DNA from: Streptomyces sp. SAT1
GTDB lineage: Bacteria > Actinomycetota > Actinomycetes > Streptomycetales > Streptomycetaceae
Direction: 5' to 3'
NCBI RefSeq assembly: GCF_001654495.1
Contig: NZ_CP015849.1
Span: forward strand, 1,199,001 to 1,263,000
DNA: 64,000 nucleotides
This document shows, piece by piece, positions 20,876 through 31,520 of this stretch (position 1 is its first letter; each line of letters starts with the position of its first letter). A program made the translations under genes and the position numbers. Under the pieces are notes generated by a model. That model made no database searches. It was given only the letters and a program-made list of their open reading frames with translations, and had not been told where the DNA came from.

Positions 20876-21546
20876 GCCGACGCCCCGCTCCCCTGGTTCT
20901 CCTGCCGGGCGGCCTCGGCGTCCGCCTCGGCCGACTCGCGGCGCACGGTGACCACGCGCTGGACGAGCGTGACCAGGCTGCCGGCGGCGACGATCCACAG
21001 GGCGACCGGCAGCAGGTACTGGATGCCGGGCACCCCGAACTTGTGCAGGCCCGCGAATCCGGCCGCGACCAGGGAGATCACCAGCCGCTCGGCCCGCTCG
21101 ACCAGGCCGTTCACGGCGACGGGCAGGCCGATCGCCTCACCGCGCGCCTTGGTGTACGACACCACCTGGCCGCTGGCCAGGCAGAAGATCGACACCGCGC
21201 ACAGGGTGTTGTCGTGGCCCTGCCCGGCGTACCAGAGGGCGAACCCGCCGAAGATGGCGCCGTCGGCCACCCGGTCCAGGGTGGAGTCCAGGAAGGCGCC
21301 CCAGCGGCTGGAACGGCCCAGCTGGCGCGCCATGTTGCCGTCGACCAGGTCGGAGAACACGAAGAGCGTGATCACCACCGTGCCCCAGAAGAACTCGCCC
21401 CGGGGGTAGAAGACCAGCGCGCCCGCCATCACTCCAGCGGTGCCGAGGAGCGTGACCGTGTCGGGGCTCACACCCCGGCGGATGAGAAACGCGGCGAACG
21501 GTGTGAGGACACGCGTGAAGAATGCACGCGCGTACTTGTTCAGCAT
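20872..21546 (-). CDS. pgsA: Phosphatidylinositol phosphate synthase (CDP-alcohol phosphatidyltransferase)
   Basis: Integral membrane enzyme joining CDP-diacylglycerol to inositol phosphate. 224 residues with about six helices. The CDP-alcohol motif DG-x2-AR-x8-G-x3-D-x3-D is complete in VDGNMARQ, then GAFLDSTLD. Clustering with pimA and a PatA homologue supports PI-phosphate synthase rather than phosphatidylglycerophosphate synthase. ATG at 21546 has GGAAGG upstream. First gene of the pgsA-patA-pimA operon; both downstream junctions overlap. Confidence 0.93.
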   Translation of the reverse strand: MLNKYARAFFTRVLTPFAAFLIRRGVSPDTVTLLGTAGVMAGALVFYPRGEFFWGTVVITLFVFSDLVDGNMARQLGRSSRWGAFLDSTLDRVADGAIFGGFALWYAGQGHDNTLCAVSIFCLASGQVVSYTKARGEAIGLPVAVNGLVERAERLVISLVAAGFAGLHKFGVPGIQYLLPVALWIVAAGSLVTLVQRVVTVRRESAEADAEAARQENQGSGASA

Positions 21547-21809
21547 GGCCTTCCCGAGGGTCGCTGTCGCCGGGCGGCCCCTGCTGGCCACCGGCTGGCC
21601 CATCGTAGTCACGCGCGCGCGTGCGCCGCGTCCGGGCACCCTCGGGCCCTTGCGGGGCACGGGCGGGCGGCGGGATCGGGTCCTTCGTATGGACGCGGCA
21701 TGACGGGAGTGCAAAGCTCGAATGACCGCGGGCGTCGCAGGAGCCGCCGGTGACGCGGTGCCGCGTGTCCGCGCCCACAGGACCTCACCGTGCACGGGAG
21801 GGCAGGATC

Positions 21810-24008
21810 ATGGGCGACAAGGCGCACACACATCCCGGAGCCGCCGGCAGGGCGATGGCGGCCGACCACCCCGCGTCCGTGCGGAACGTGGTGCTGGTCG
21901 GCCACTCCGGATCGGGCAAGACGACCTTGGTGGAGGCTCTCGCGCTGACGGCGGGGGCGGTGAACAGGGCGGGCCGTGTGGAGGACGGCGGCTGCGTCTC
22001 CGACTACGACGAGATCGAGCACCGCCAGCAGCGCTCGGTGCAGCTGTCCCTGGTGCCCGTCGCCTGGGACGGCATCAAGATCAACCTGCTGGACACACCC
22101 GGCTACGCGGACTTCGTCGGGGAGCTGCGCGCCGGTCTGCGGGCCGCCGACGCGGCCCTCTTCGTCGTCTCGGCCTCCGACGGCGTGGACGGCTCCACCC
22201 GCATGGTGTGGGAGGAGTGCGCCGCCGTCGGCATGCCGCGCGCCATCGTGATCACCCACCTGGAGGCCGCCCGCGCCGACTTCGGGGAGATGACCCGGGT
22301 GTGCGCCGAGGCGTTCGGCGCCGACGACCCCGACGCCGTCCTCCCCCTGTACCTGCCGCTGCACGGACCCGAGGGCCCCGACGGACACGCCCCGGTCACC
22401 GGCCTGGTCGGCCTGCTGACCCGCAAGCTGTTCGACTACGCGAGCGGGGAGCGCAAGGAGTCCGAACCCGGCACGGACGAACTGCCGCGCATGGACGAGG
22501 CCCGCGACCGGCTCATCGAGGGGATCATCGCCGAGAGCGAGGACGAGACCCTCATGGACCGCTACCTCGGCGGCGAACAGGTCGACGTGGAGACCCTGAT
22601 CAAGGACCTCGAACGGGCCGTCGCACGCGGCGCCTTCTTCCCCGTGCTGGCCGCCGCCCCCGCCGCCGACGGCGCCCGCCAGGGCATCGGCACGGTGGAA
22701 CTCCTCGACCTGATCGTCCGCGGCTTCCCCACGCCCCTGGAGCACGCGGCGCCCGAGGTGACCACGCCCGACGGCCGCTCGCGCCGCCCGGCGCCGTGCG
22801 CCCCGGACGGACCGCTGGTCGCGGAGGTCGTCAAGACGGCCTCCGACCCGTACGTGGGCCGGGTCTCCCTGGTACGCGTCTTCTCCGGCACCCTGCGCCC
22901 GGACGAGACCGTGCACGTCTCCGGGCACGGCCTCGCCGACCGGGGCCACGAGGACCATGACGTCGACGAGCGGATCGGCGCCCTGTCCACCCCGTTCGGC
23001 AAGCAGCAGCGCCCGGTGACGCACGCCGTCGCCGGAGATCTGGTCTCCGTGGCCAAGCTGAACCGCGCCGAGACCGGCGACACCCTCTCCGCCAAGGACG
23101 ACCCGCTGCTGATGGCCCCCTGGCAGATGCCCGACCCGCTGCTGCCGCTCGCCATCCAGGCGCACAGCAAGGCCGACGAGGACAAGCTCTCCCAGGGCCT
23201 GGCCAGGCTGGTCGCCGAGGACCCCACGATGCGCCTGGAGCAGAACCAGGACACCCACCAGGTGGTCCTGTGGTGCCTGGGCGAGGCGCACGCCGACGTG
23301 GCCCTGGAACGGCTGCGCAGCCGCTACGGCGTCCAGGTCGACGTCGTCCCGCACCGGGTCTCCCTGCGGGAGACGTTCGCCGACCGGTCGGCGGGCCGCG
23401 GCCGGCACGTCAAGCAGTCCGGCGGCCACGGCCAGTACGCCATCTGCGAGATCGAGGTGGAGCCGCTGCCGGGCGGCTCGGGCATCGAGTTCGTCGACAA
23501 GGTCGTCGGCGGCGCGGTGCCGCGGCAGTTCATCCCCTCCGTCGAGAAGGGCGTACGGGCGCAGGCCGCGAAGGGGGTGGCCGCCGGTCATCCGCTGATC
23601 GACGTCCGCGTCACGCTGCTGGACGGCAAGGCGCACTCGGTGGACTCCTCCGACGCCGCCTTCCAGACCGCGGGCGCGCTGGCGCTGCGGGAGGCCGCGG
23701 CCGAGGCCCGGATCCATCTGCTCGAACCGGTGGCCGAGGTGAGCGTCCTGGTCGGCGACGACTACGTGGGCGCCGTGATGAGCGACCTGTCCGGGCGGCG
23801 CGGCCGGGTGCTGGGCACCGAGCAGATCAGCGGCGGCCGGACCCTGGTGCGGGCCGAGGTGCCCGAGATCGAGATCGGCCGGTACGCGATCGACCTGCGG
23901 TCCCTGTCGCACGGCACGGCCCGCTTCGAGCGCCGCTACGCCCGGCACGAACCGATGCCGCAGCAGATCGCCGACCGGCTGCGCCAACAGGAGCGCGAAG
24001 CCTCCTAG
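21810..24008 (+). CDS. Elongation factor G-like protein (EF-G2)
   Basis: 732 residues covering all EF-G domains. The P-loop GHSGSGKT is at 31-38, but the normally conserved elements are altered: switch II reads DTPGYADF (95-102) with Tyr99 in place of the catalytic His, and the G4 NKxD motif is replaced by THLE (149-152). C-terminal domains IV and V are intact (SGGHGQYAICEIEVEP; LSHGTARFERRYARHEPMP). The mycobacterial EF-G2 with the same changes was reported to bind GTP without ribosome-dependent hydrolysis, so this is unlikely to be the main translocase. ATG at 21810 follows GGGAGGG. A UUCG-looped terminator follows. Confidence 0.9.
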   Translation: MGDKAHTHPGAAGRAMAADHPASVRNVVLVGHSGSGKTTLVEALALTAGAVNRAGRVEDGGCVSDYDEIEHRQQRSVQLSLVPVAWDGIKINLLDTPGYADFVGELRAGLRAADAALFVVSASDGVDGSTRMVWEECAAVGMPRAIVITHLEAARADFGEMTRVCAEAFGADDPDAVLPLYLPLHGPEGPDGHAPVTGLVGLLTRKLFDYASGERKESEPGTDELPRMDEARDRLIEGIIAESEDETLMDRYLGGEQVDVETLIKDLERAVARGAFFPVLAAAPAADGARQGIGTVELLDLIVRGFPTPLEHAAPEVTTPDGRSRRPAPCAPDGPLVAEVVKTASDPYVGRVSLVRVFSGTLRPDETVHVSGHGLADRGHEDHDVDERIGALSTPFGKQQRPVTHAVAGDLVSVAKLNRAETGDTLSAKDDPLLMAPWQMPDPLLPLAIQAHSKADEDKLSQGLARLVAEDPTMRLEQNQDTHQVVLWCLGEAHADVALERLRSRYGVQVDVVPHRVSLRETFADRSAGRGRHVKQSGGHGQYAICEIEVEPLPGGSGIEFVDKVVGGAVPRQFIPSVEKGVRAQAAKGVAAGHPLIDVRVTLLDGKAHSVDSSDAAFQTAGALALREAAAEARIHLLEPVAEVSVLVGDDYVGAVMSDLSGRRGRVLGTEQISGGRTLVRAEVPEIEIGRYAIDLRSLSHGTARFERRYARHEPMPQQIADRLRQQEREAS

Positions 24009-24065
24009 TCGACGCGCCGGGCGCACAACGGAGCGGTCGCGCGGGGCAGTACGGGACACCGCGCT

Positions 24066-24103
24066 CCGCACAGGTGGACGGCTTCGGCCGTCCACCTGTG
24101 CGG
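24066..24103 (+). terminator. 16-bp terminator with CTTCGG loop
   Basis: 24066-24081 and 24088-24103 are perfectly complementary with a CTTCGG loop, an extra-stable tetraloop type. It follows the EF-G2 stop by 57 bases. The rest of 24009-24203 shows no gene. Confidence 0.9.
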
Positions 24104-24203
24104 AAGGGCGGGTGCCGATACGCTGATGACCTGATCAACAGGTGTGCGAGGCAGGGAAGTCGGGAAGGCCGCAGATGCAGAATCGGCGGCAGTGGGGGCG
24201 GCG

Positions 24204-25859
24204 GTGACGGACGGATTCGATTTCAGTCCAGGGGCTCAGATTCCCCTCTCGGGCGCGGCGGGACAGACAGCGGCCACCTTCGCGCTGGCCGCCGCCGCCT
24301 ACCGGGACGACGAAGTGGAGAAGATCAAGGAAGCCGACAACGACTGGCACCAGTCCACGGTCAAGCCGCCGCGCCCCTGGGCGAAGATCTTCCGCCCCCG
24401 GCTCGGCGAGGCGTTCTCCCGCGCCGTGATCGACCGCATGCTCGGCGCCGGACGCAAGCCGCTCATCCAGTCCTTCGGCATCGAACCCCAGGTCGTCGTG
24501 GAGCACTGCCTGGCCGCCCAGCGCATCCGCCGCGAGCGCGACAACTGGCTCTCGGCCGTCACGGTGCTGTGCGGGGTGCTGTTCCTGCCCGGCTTCCTGG
24601 TCTGGCTGCTGGTGTTCGTCCTGCGCACCACCATGAGCCGCCGCGAGGACAAGCGGGCCGGGATGCTCGCCACCACCCTGCTGGTCGCCATGGGCGCGCT
24701 CGCCGTCCTCTTCCTGGTCAAGATGCCTTTCCACGGCTTCTGGGCCTGGTACGCGCGCGCGGCCGTCGTCATGCCGGTCGCCGGCTGGTTCTGGGCCAAG
24801 CGGATCTGTGAGCGCACCGCCCGCGACCTGCGCGAACGCTGGTCCGGGCTGCTCTCGGGCGGCGGCGTCGGCGCCAAGATCCCCGAGGCCGTCCCCGGCA
24901 ACCCCGGGGACGCGGCCGAGCAGATCCGCAAGGAACTCGCCCGGCTCAGTGCCGAACAGCGCTCCAACTCGGTCTTCTACGCCGGCCCCAAGGGCATACT
25001 CGGCATGGGCACCCGCTGGGGCAGCTGGCAGCTCGCCGAGGACCTGGTCTCGGCGGAACCGGGCAAGGAGTTCCACCCGTTCCGCAGCTGGGACGTGATC
25101 AACGCCATCCAGGGCGGCCTCGGCATGCTGGAGCGCACCTCCATCAACACCGGCGGCTTCACCAAGCCGACGATCACCCACTGGATCGTCACCCCCATCG
25201 GGGAGAACGCCAAGGAGGTCGCCCGGCCCGGCGGCACCGACGTGGACGCGTACACCGTCCGCAGCCACGCCGTGCAGGACATCTGCAACAAGCAGCAGTT
25301 CGGCAGCGGCGACCGGCACTACCTCGGCGTCCAGTGGACGCTCTGGGACGGCCATCTGGTGATCACCATGATGATCACCGTGACCGTGCTGCACAACACG
25401 CTGCGCATCGAGGTCACCGGCCACGCCCTCGGCCCGGTCAACCCGCTCTTCAACGGCAAGCCCGCGGCCAAGGAGAAGGAGGTGCAGAAGGCCTTCCGGT
25501 TCTGGGAGACCCGCAAGGTCAAGCTGCCCCTGATCGACACCGACGAGGTGGTACGGCTCGCCGCCCGCGCCCCGCTGACCTGGTACCCGCCGCTGCTCAA
25601 CTGGCTCGGCGGCAGCCTCGCCCTGCCCGAGCCGTTCGGACTGCGGCACGCCTGGGCCGACCAGCCCTGGCGCCACCGCTTCATGGCCGACGACGCGCTG
25701 CGCGCCGCCACGCCCGTGCTGCGGGTGGTGCACACGGCGGCGCTGAAGGTCCTGCGGGACAACGGCGTGGACGTCGAGAAGTTCGGCAACCGCTCCTCGG
25801 TGCTCAGCGGCATGGTCCAGGACGCCTCGCCCAGGAAGGCCGATCTGTACGACGCGTAG
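24204..25859 (+). CDS. Large multi-pass membrane protein of unknown function
   Basis: 551 residues from the GTG at 24204 (GTG at 24192 and 24144 are in-frame alternatives; 24204 has a G-rich stretch at good spacing). A charged N-terminal region (about 1-105) precedes three or four membrane segments, for example VLFLPGFLVWLLVFVLR, LLVAMGALAVLFLV and VVMPVAGWFWAKR. The soluble part after about residue 220 contains conserved-looking GTRWGSWQLAEDLVSAEPGK and WDGHLVITMMITVTVLH. I recognise no domain. Divergent in direction from the surrounding lipid genes; follows EF-G2 after a terminator and converges on the HIT gene. Confidence 0.75.
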   Translation: MTDGFDFSPGAQIPLSGAAGQTAATFALAAAAYRDDEVEKIKEADNDWHQSTVKPPRPWAKIFRPRLGEAFSRAVIDRMLGAGRKPLIQSFGIEPQVVVEHCLAAQRIRRERDNWLSAVTVLCGVLFLPGFLVWLLVFVLRTTMSRREDKRAGMLATTLLVAMGALAVLFLVKMPFHGFWAWYARAAVVMPVAGWFWAKRICERTARDLRERWSGLLSGGGVGAKIPEAVPGNPGDAAEQIRKELARLSAEQRSNSVFYAGPKGILGMGTRWGSWQLAEDLVSAEPGKEFHPFRSWDVINAIQGGLGMLERTSINTGGFTKPTITHWIVTPIGENAKEVARPGGTDVDAYTVRSHAVQDICNKQQFGSGDRHYLGVQWTLWDGHLVITMMITVTVLHNTLRIEVTGHALGPVNPLFNGKPAAKEKEVQKAFRFWETRKVKLPLIDTDEVVRLAARAPLTWYPPLLNWLGGSLALPEPFGLRHAWADQPWRHRFMADDALRAATPVLRVVHTAALKVLRDNGVDVEKFGNRSSVLSGMVQDASPRKADLYDA

Positions 25860-25890
25860 CACCCGCGCGCGGCGGGGGCCGGGCCCGGGA

Positions 25891-26436
25891 CTACGCGGGC
25901 CAGGCCTCCGCGAGCATCTTGCGGGTGTCGGCGAGCAGTTGGGGCAGCACCCGGGTGTGCCCGACCACCGGCATGAAGTTGGTGTCGCCGCCCCAGCGGG
26001 GCACGATGTGCTGGTGCAGATGGGCGGCGATGCCCGCGCCCGCCACCGAGCCCTGGTTCATGCCGATGTTGAACCCGTGCGCTCCGGAGGCCGCGCGCAG
26101 GGCCCGCATCGCCTGCTTGGTCAGCTCCCCCAGCTCGGCGGTCTCCGCCGCGGTGAGGTCGGTGTAGTCGGCGACATGGCGGTAGGGCACCGTCATCAGA
26201 TGGCCGCCGTTGTACGGGTACAGGTTGAGCACCGCGTACACCTGCTCGCCGCGCCGGACGATCAGACCGTCCTCGTCGGACTTGGCCGGGATCGCGCAGA
26301 AGGGGCAGCCGTCCTTGGCGCCTGGACCGGTCGGCTTGTTCTCGCCCTGGATGTAGGCCATCCGGTGGGGCGTCCACAGGCGCTGGAACGCGTCCTGCGT
26401 CCCCACTCCGATCTGCTGCTCCGGCTCACTCGTCAT
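25891..26436 (-). CDS. HIT-family protein, likely Ap4A phosphorylase
   Basis: 181-residue histidine-triad protein. The catalytic HxHxH is in IAAHLHQHIVPRW, and a zinc-type CPFC motif is in DGCPFCAIPA. The mycobacterial homologue next to pgsA (Rv2613c) is a diadenosine tetraphosphate phosphorylase, and the context here is the same (thrS upstream, pgsA operon downstream), so a nucleotide-salvage role is likely. Since aminoacyl-tRNA synthetases make Ap4A, pairing with thrS makes biochemical sense (inference). ATG at 26436. Confidence 0.9.
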   Translation of the reverse strand: MTSEPEQQIGVGTQDAFQRLWTPHRMAYIQGENKPTGPGAKDGCPFCAIPAKSDEDGLIVRRGEQVYAVLNLYPYNGGHLMTVPYRHVADYTDLTAAETAELGELTKQAMRALRAASGAHGFNIGMNQGSVAGAGIAAHLHQHIVPRWGGDTNFMPVVGHTRVLPQLLADTRKMLAEAWPA

Positions 26437-26458
26437 GCGTGCAGCATATGGCGTGCCG

Positions 26459-26545
26459 CCCGGGGACGGAGCAGGCCCCCGGGAAGCCGTGCCTCCCGGG
26501 GACGGAGCAGGCCCCCGGGAAGCCGTGCCTCCCGGGGGCCTGCTC
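26459..26545 (-). terminator. Terminator with a tandemly duplicated 36-bp half, after thrS
   Basis: Two exact 36-bp units lie head to tail at 26459-26494 and 26495-26530. The second unit's 26505-26519 pairs perfectly over 15 bp with 26531-26545 around an 11-nt loop, forming a stem just past the thrS stop. The first unit has a second copy of the same left arm, so two mutually exclusive stems are possible. Confidence 0.8.
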
Positions 26546-26552
26546 GCGTGGG

Positions 26553-28529
<1,977 letters not shown>

Positions 28530-28628
28530 CGGTCTCTCCTGACTGAAGGGGGTGCGGCGCCATACCGGGAGCGCGCGCATGACTGGGATGGTACCGAGAC
28601 GAAGGCACCCTCCGCGAAGCGGTTGTCG

Positions 28629-29867
28629 TCAGCCCCGCGGTGCGCCGCCCGCCGCGGCCTCCGGTCCGCCGAAGAGATCCGGGTCCACGGGCCCCTCCCC
28701 CAGCCATTTCATCAGCCGGTCCCGCTCCTCGTCGTCCACCCGCACGGGGACGACCTCGCAGGCGCCCGTGACCCGGCGGAAGCCGCCGCGGCTCTCCAGC
28801 CTGCCGCGCATCCGCACCGGCAGGCCGGCCAGGTGCGCGTGCCCGGCGGTGCGGTAGTCCTCCTCGGCGAGGACGACGCGGACGTAGGGCACCTCGGCGC
28901 CCGCGAGGACGCGCAGCCGCGCGGTGCCCTCGCCGTAGGGCCGGGGCCTGCGCAGCCGGACCACCGCGCCGGTGATCCGCACGGGCACGGACGGCTCGGC
29001 GCGCAGATAGCGGGCGCCGGCTTCGCGCAGCACGGGCAGGTCGCCGGGTGAGAACTCGACCGGCTCGGTCCCGCAGTGCTCGGGTACGCCCGCGGCGGGT
29101 GCCCAGTCGACCGCGATCCGGGCGCTCTCGCTGCCGCGCACCAGCGCGATCAGCGCCTCGGTCAACTCGCGGCTGGCGCCGGCCCGGACCGCGCCGTCGA
29201 AGGCGTCCAGGGCTCCGGTGGCCCGGCGGTGGTCAATGGCCTCGCGGACGGCGTGGACGGCCCGGTGGAGCCGGACGGCGAGCGGCCGGGCGGGGTCGAC
29301 GGGAACGAGCGCGGTCAGGCCGGTGCCGCCGCTGCCGGAGCCGACCAGGACGTGGTCGAGGCAGGCGGCGGCCGGGCGGCGGTGCCGTGCGCCGTGGTAG
29401 CCGGTGCGCGCGCGGGTGGCGAGCGCGGCGGCGAGCAGGGTCTGCCGGGCGGCGGCGCGCAGCCGTTCCGCGGCGGTCCAGGCGGCGGTCCCGGCCGGGC
29501 CGCCCGGTTCGTCGCGCCACCAGTGGATCTCGTCGCTTGGCACGGCGAGGGCGGCCAGGACGGCGTACGCGGACGGTGTGCGGGCGCGGACGAGGGCGTC
29601 GAGCACCTCGCCGAGCAGGTCGTCGCTGTCGGGGAAGGCGCGGCTGACGGGCACCAGCAGGCTGGTGGCGGCGCCGCCGGGGCCGGGCGGTGTCCAGCGG
29701 CCGTAGTGTCCCGTGGCGCCGCCGCGCCGCTGCCAGCCGTGCCGGTGCAGCAGGGCGGCGAGCACGGCGGGGTCGACGTCGGCGGGGTGCGGGACGCCGG
29801 CCGGGGGCGCGGTGGCGGGGTGCGGGCGCGCGGGGCGCTGCGGCTGGTCAGGGGGGCGGTGCGTCAT
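28629..29867 (-). CDS. Uncharacterised protein coupled to a DUF4365 gene
   Basis: 412 residues, soluble, not recognised. A Pro-rich N-terminus (1-35) leads into a helical middle (HRHGWQRRGG, LLGEVLDALVRARTPSAY, VLAALAVPSDEIHWW). The C-terminal third (from about 300) alternates short strands in the style of an OB-like or nucleotide-binding module (PVRITGAVVRLRR, VRVVLAEEDYRTAGHAHLAG, LPVRMRGRLESRGGFRRV). ATG at 29867 overlaps the DUF4365 stop (ATGA), so the proteins are probably made in fixed ratio and may form a complex. Function unknown. Confidence 0.7.
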   Translation of the reverse strand: MTHRPPDQPQRPARPHPATAPPAGVPHPADVDPAVLAALLHRHGWQRRGGATGHYGRWTPPGPGGAATSLLVPVSRAFPDSDDLLGEVLDALVRARTPSAYAVLAALAVPSDEIHWWRDEPGGPAGTAAWTAAERLRAAARQTLLAAALATRARTGYHGARHRRPAAACLDHVLVGSGSGGTGLTALVPVDPARPLAVRLHRAVHAVREAIDHRRATGALDAFDGAVRAGASRELTEALIALVRGSESARIAVDWAPAAGVPEHCGTEPVEFSPGDLPVLREAGARYLRAEPSVPVRITGAVVRLRRPRPYGEGTARLRVLAGAEVPYVRVVLAEEDYRTAGHAHLAGLPVRMRGRLESRGGFRRVTGACEVVPVRVDDEERDRLMKWLGEGPVDPDLFGGPEAAAGGAPRG

Positions 29868-30430
29868 GGTCTGCCTCCGGTCCCGACCCGCGTCATGATC
29901 TCGCACAGGGCCCGGTCGTCGAAGATGCGCGAGGTCGGTATCCGTACGGTGGTGCGGTGGCGGCCGCTGATCGGATGGCCGGCGAGGTTGACCCAGTAGC
30001 AGCAGTGCCTCAGGTCGAGCCGGTCGTGTCCGGCCCGCAGCCACTGGTCCTGGGAGCGCGGCACGATCATCACGACCAGGATCTTGTGGACCGAGACCGG
30101 GGTGCGGGCGAGCTTCGCCAGGTGGGCGTTGTCCAGGGTGAAGGCGAAGGTCGGGCCCGGCGGGTGGGGCGGGAGCTGGTAGGTGCACTTGAGCTGCACC
30201 TTGACGGTCACCTCGTCGTCGACGGTGTGTCCGGGGGCGCTGTGGCTGACGTGCCAGTCGATGCCGTTGTCCGGGAAGGGCTGGGACAGGGAGCAGCCGG
30301 CCGCGGCGGCGACGGCGTGCAGATAGCCCACCTGCAAGGTCTCCATGCAGGCGGTGGTGGCGAGTGTGCCGCGTCGGGTGCCCGCGCGGCCGGGCAGCAG
30401 CCCGCTCCGCTCGGGCTGCGCCGTCACCAT
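29864..30430 (-). CDS. DUF4365 domain protein, possible PD-(D/E)XK nuclease-like
   Basis: 188 residues. The core (GIDWHVSH, then DDEVTVKVQLKCTYQL) matches DUF4365: an Asp followed about 20 residues later by a QxK motif on a strand, the spacing of PD-(D/E)XK nuclease active sites. Later segments (FTLDNAHLAKLARTP, VVMIVPRSQDQWL, CCYWVNLAGHP) also fit that domain. Nuclease activity is an inference from the family fold. ATG at 30430. First gene of a two-gene operon; about 280 bp separates it from the divergent exonuclease gene. Confidence 0.75.
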   Translation of the reverse strand: MVTAQPERSGLLPGRAGTRRGTLATTACMETLQVGYLHAVAAAAGCSLSQPFPDNGIDWHVSHSAPGHTVDDEVTVKVQLKCTYQLPPHPPGPTFAFTLDNAHLAKLARTPVSVHKILVVMIVPRSQDQWLRAGHDRLDLRHCCYWVNLAGHPISGRHRTTVRIPTSRIFDDRALCEIMTRVGTGGRP

Positions 30431-30709
30431 GACCGACAGCCTTCCGCACCAGGGGAATCGAGAGAGACGTACCGAACGGGGTGTGGGTGGAACGGGGGTG
30501 ACACGGAGGCCGGCGACGGGCGGGCCGGGCGCGTGCCGGGGCCGCCGCCGGGGGCGCGTGCCCCGGTCCGCGGAGCGGGTCCGTGAACTGCAAAGACCCG
30601 TACTGCTGTTGTCTCCTTCCGGCGTACGCCGCAAACGGCCCGGGTATCACCGGTTCGGGTGGCGGACGGCACGTCAGCCGCCTTGGATAAGCGAGGAGTT
30701 GTGGTCGAC

Positions 30710-31438
30710 ATGACGTGCTGCTGGTACGAGGGGCCGCTGGCCGCCTTCGACACGGAGACCACGGGCGTCGACGTCGAGACCGACCGCATCGTGTCGGCCG
30801 CCGTCGTCGTCCAGGACGCGCCGGGCGCGCGGCCCAGGACGGTGCGCTGGCTGGTGAATCCGGGGGTGCCGGTGCCCGAGGCGGCGACGGCGGTGCACGG
30901 CCTGACGGAGGAGCATCTGCACCGCAACGGGCGCTGGCCCGCGCCGGTGATGTACGAGATAGCCGAGGAGCTGGCGGAACAGGCCGCGCTGGGCCGCCCG
31001 CTCGTGGTGATGAACGCGCCGTTCGATCTGACGCTGCTGGACCGGGAGTTGCGGCGGCACCGGGCGTCCTCGCTGGGCCGCTGGCTGGAGTCGTCGCCGC
31101 TGAGCGTGCTGGATCCGCGGGTGCTGGACAAGCATCTGGACCGCTACCGCAAGGGGCGGCGCACGCTCACCGATCTGTGCGCGCACTACGAGGTGACGCT
31201 GGCGGAGGCGCATGACGCGGCGGCGGACGCGCTGGCCGCGCTGGAGGTGGTCCGGGCGCTCGGCCGCCGGTTCGCGGCCCGGCTGGAGCGGCTGTCCCCC
31301 GCCGAGCTGCACGCGTTGCAGACGGGCTGGCACGCGGCGCAGGCGCGGGGCCTGCAGGCGTGGTTCGCGCGCACCGGCACCGAGGAGACCGTGGATCCGG
31401 CCTGGCCACTGCGCCCGGAGCTGCCGGCGGCGGCTTGA
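30710..31438 (+). CDS. DEDDh-type 3'-5' exonuclease (DnaQ/epsilon-like)
   Basis: 242 residues with a complete exonuclease fold: Exo I AAFDTETTGVD (Asp14, Glu16), Exo II in VVMNAPFDLTLLDRE, and Exo III with the His-Asp pair in AEAHDAAADALAALEV. The C-terminal LERLSPAELHALQTGWHAAQ segment is typical of Streptomyces stand-alone paralogues rather than the main polymerase III epsilon. ATG at 30710 preferred; GTG at 30701 is only 3 bases from GAGGAG. Role probably DNA repair or RNA/DNA trimming; the substrate is unknown. Confidence 0.88.
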   Translation: MTCCWYEGPLAAFDTETTGVDVETDRIVSAAVVVQDAPGARPRTVRWLVNPGVPVPEAATAVHGLTEEHLHRNGRWPAPVMYEIAEELAEQAALGRPLVVMNAPFDLTLLDRELRRHRASSLGRWLESSPLSVLDPRVLDKHLDRYRKGRRTLTDLCAHYEVTLAEAHDAAADALAALEVVRALGRRFAARLERLSPAELHALQTGWHAAQARGLQAWFARTGTEETVDPAWPLRPELPAAA

Positions 31439-31489
31439 GGCGGTGCGGGTCCGCGGCGCCGGGGCGGGGCGGCGGGCGGTGACATGAAG

Positions 31490-31520
31490 AAGGCCGGTCC
31501 GCTGCTGCGGGCCGGCCCTT
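31490..31520 (+). terminator. Imperfect stem-loop after the exonuclease gene
   Basis: AAGGCCGGTCC (31490-31500) and GGGCCGGCCCTT (31509-31520) pair imperfectly with an 8-nt loop. It lies 52 bases past the exonuclease stop and is a plausible but weaker terminator. Confidence 0.45.
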
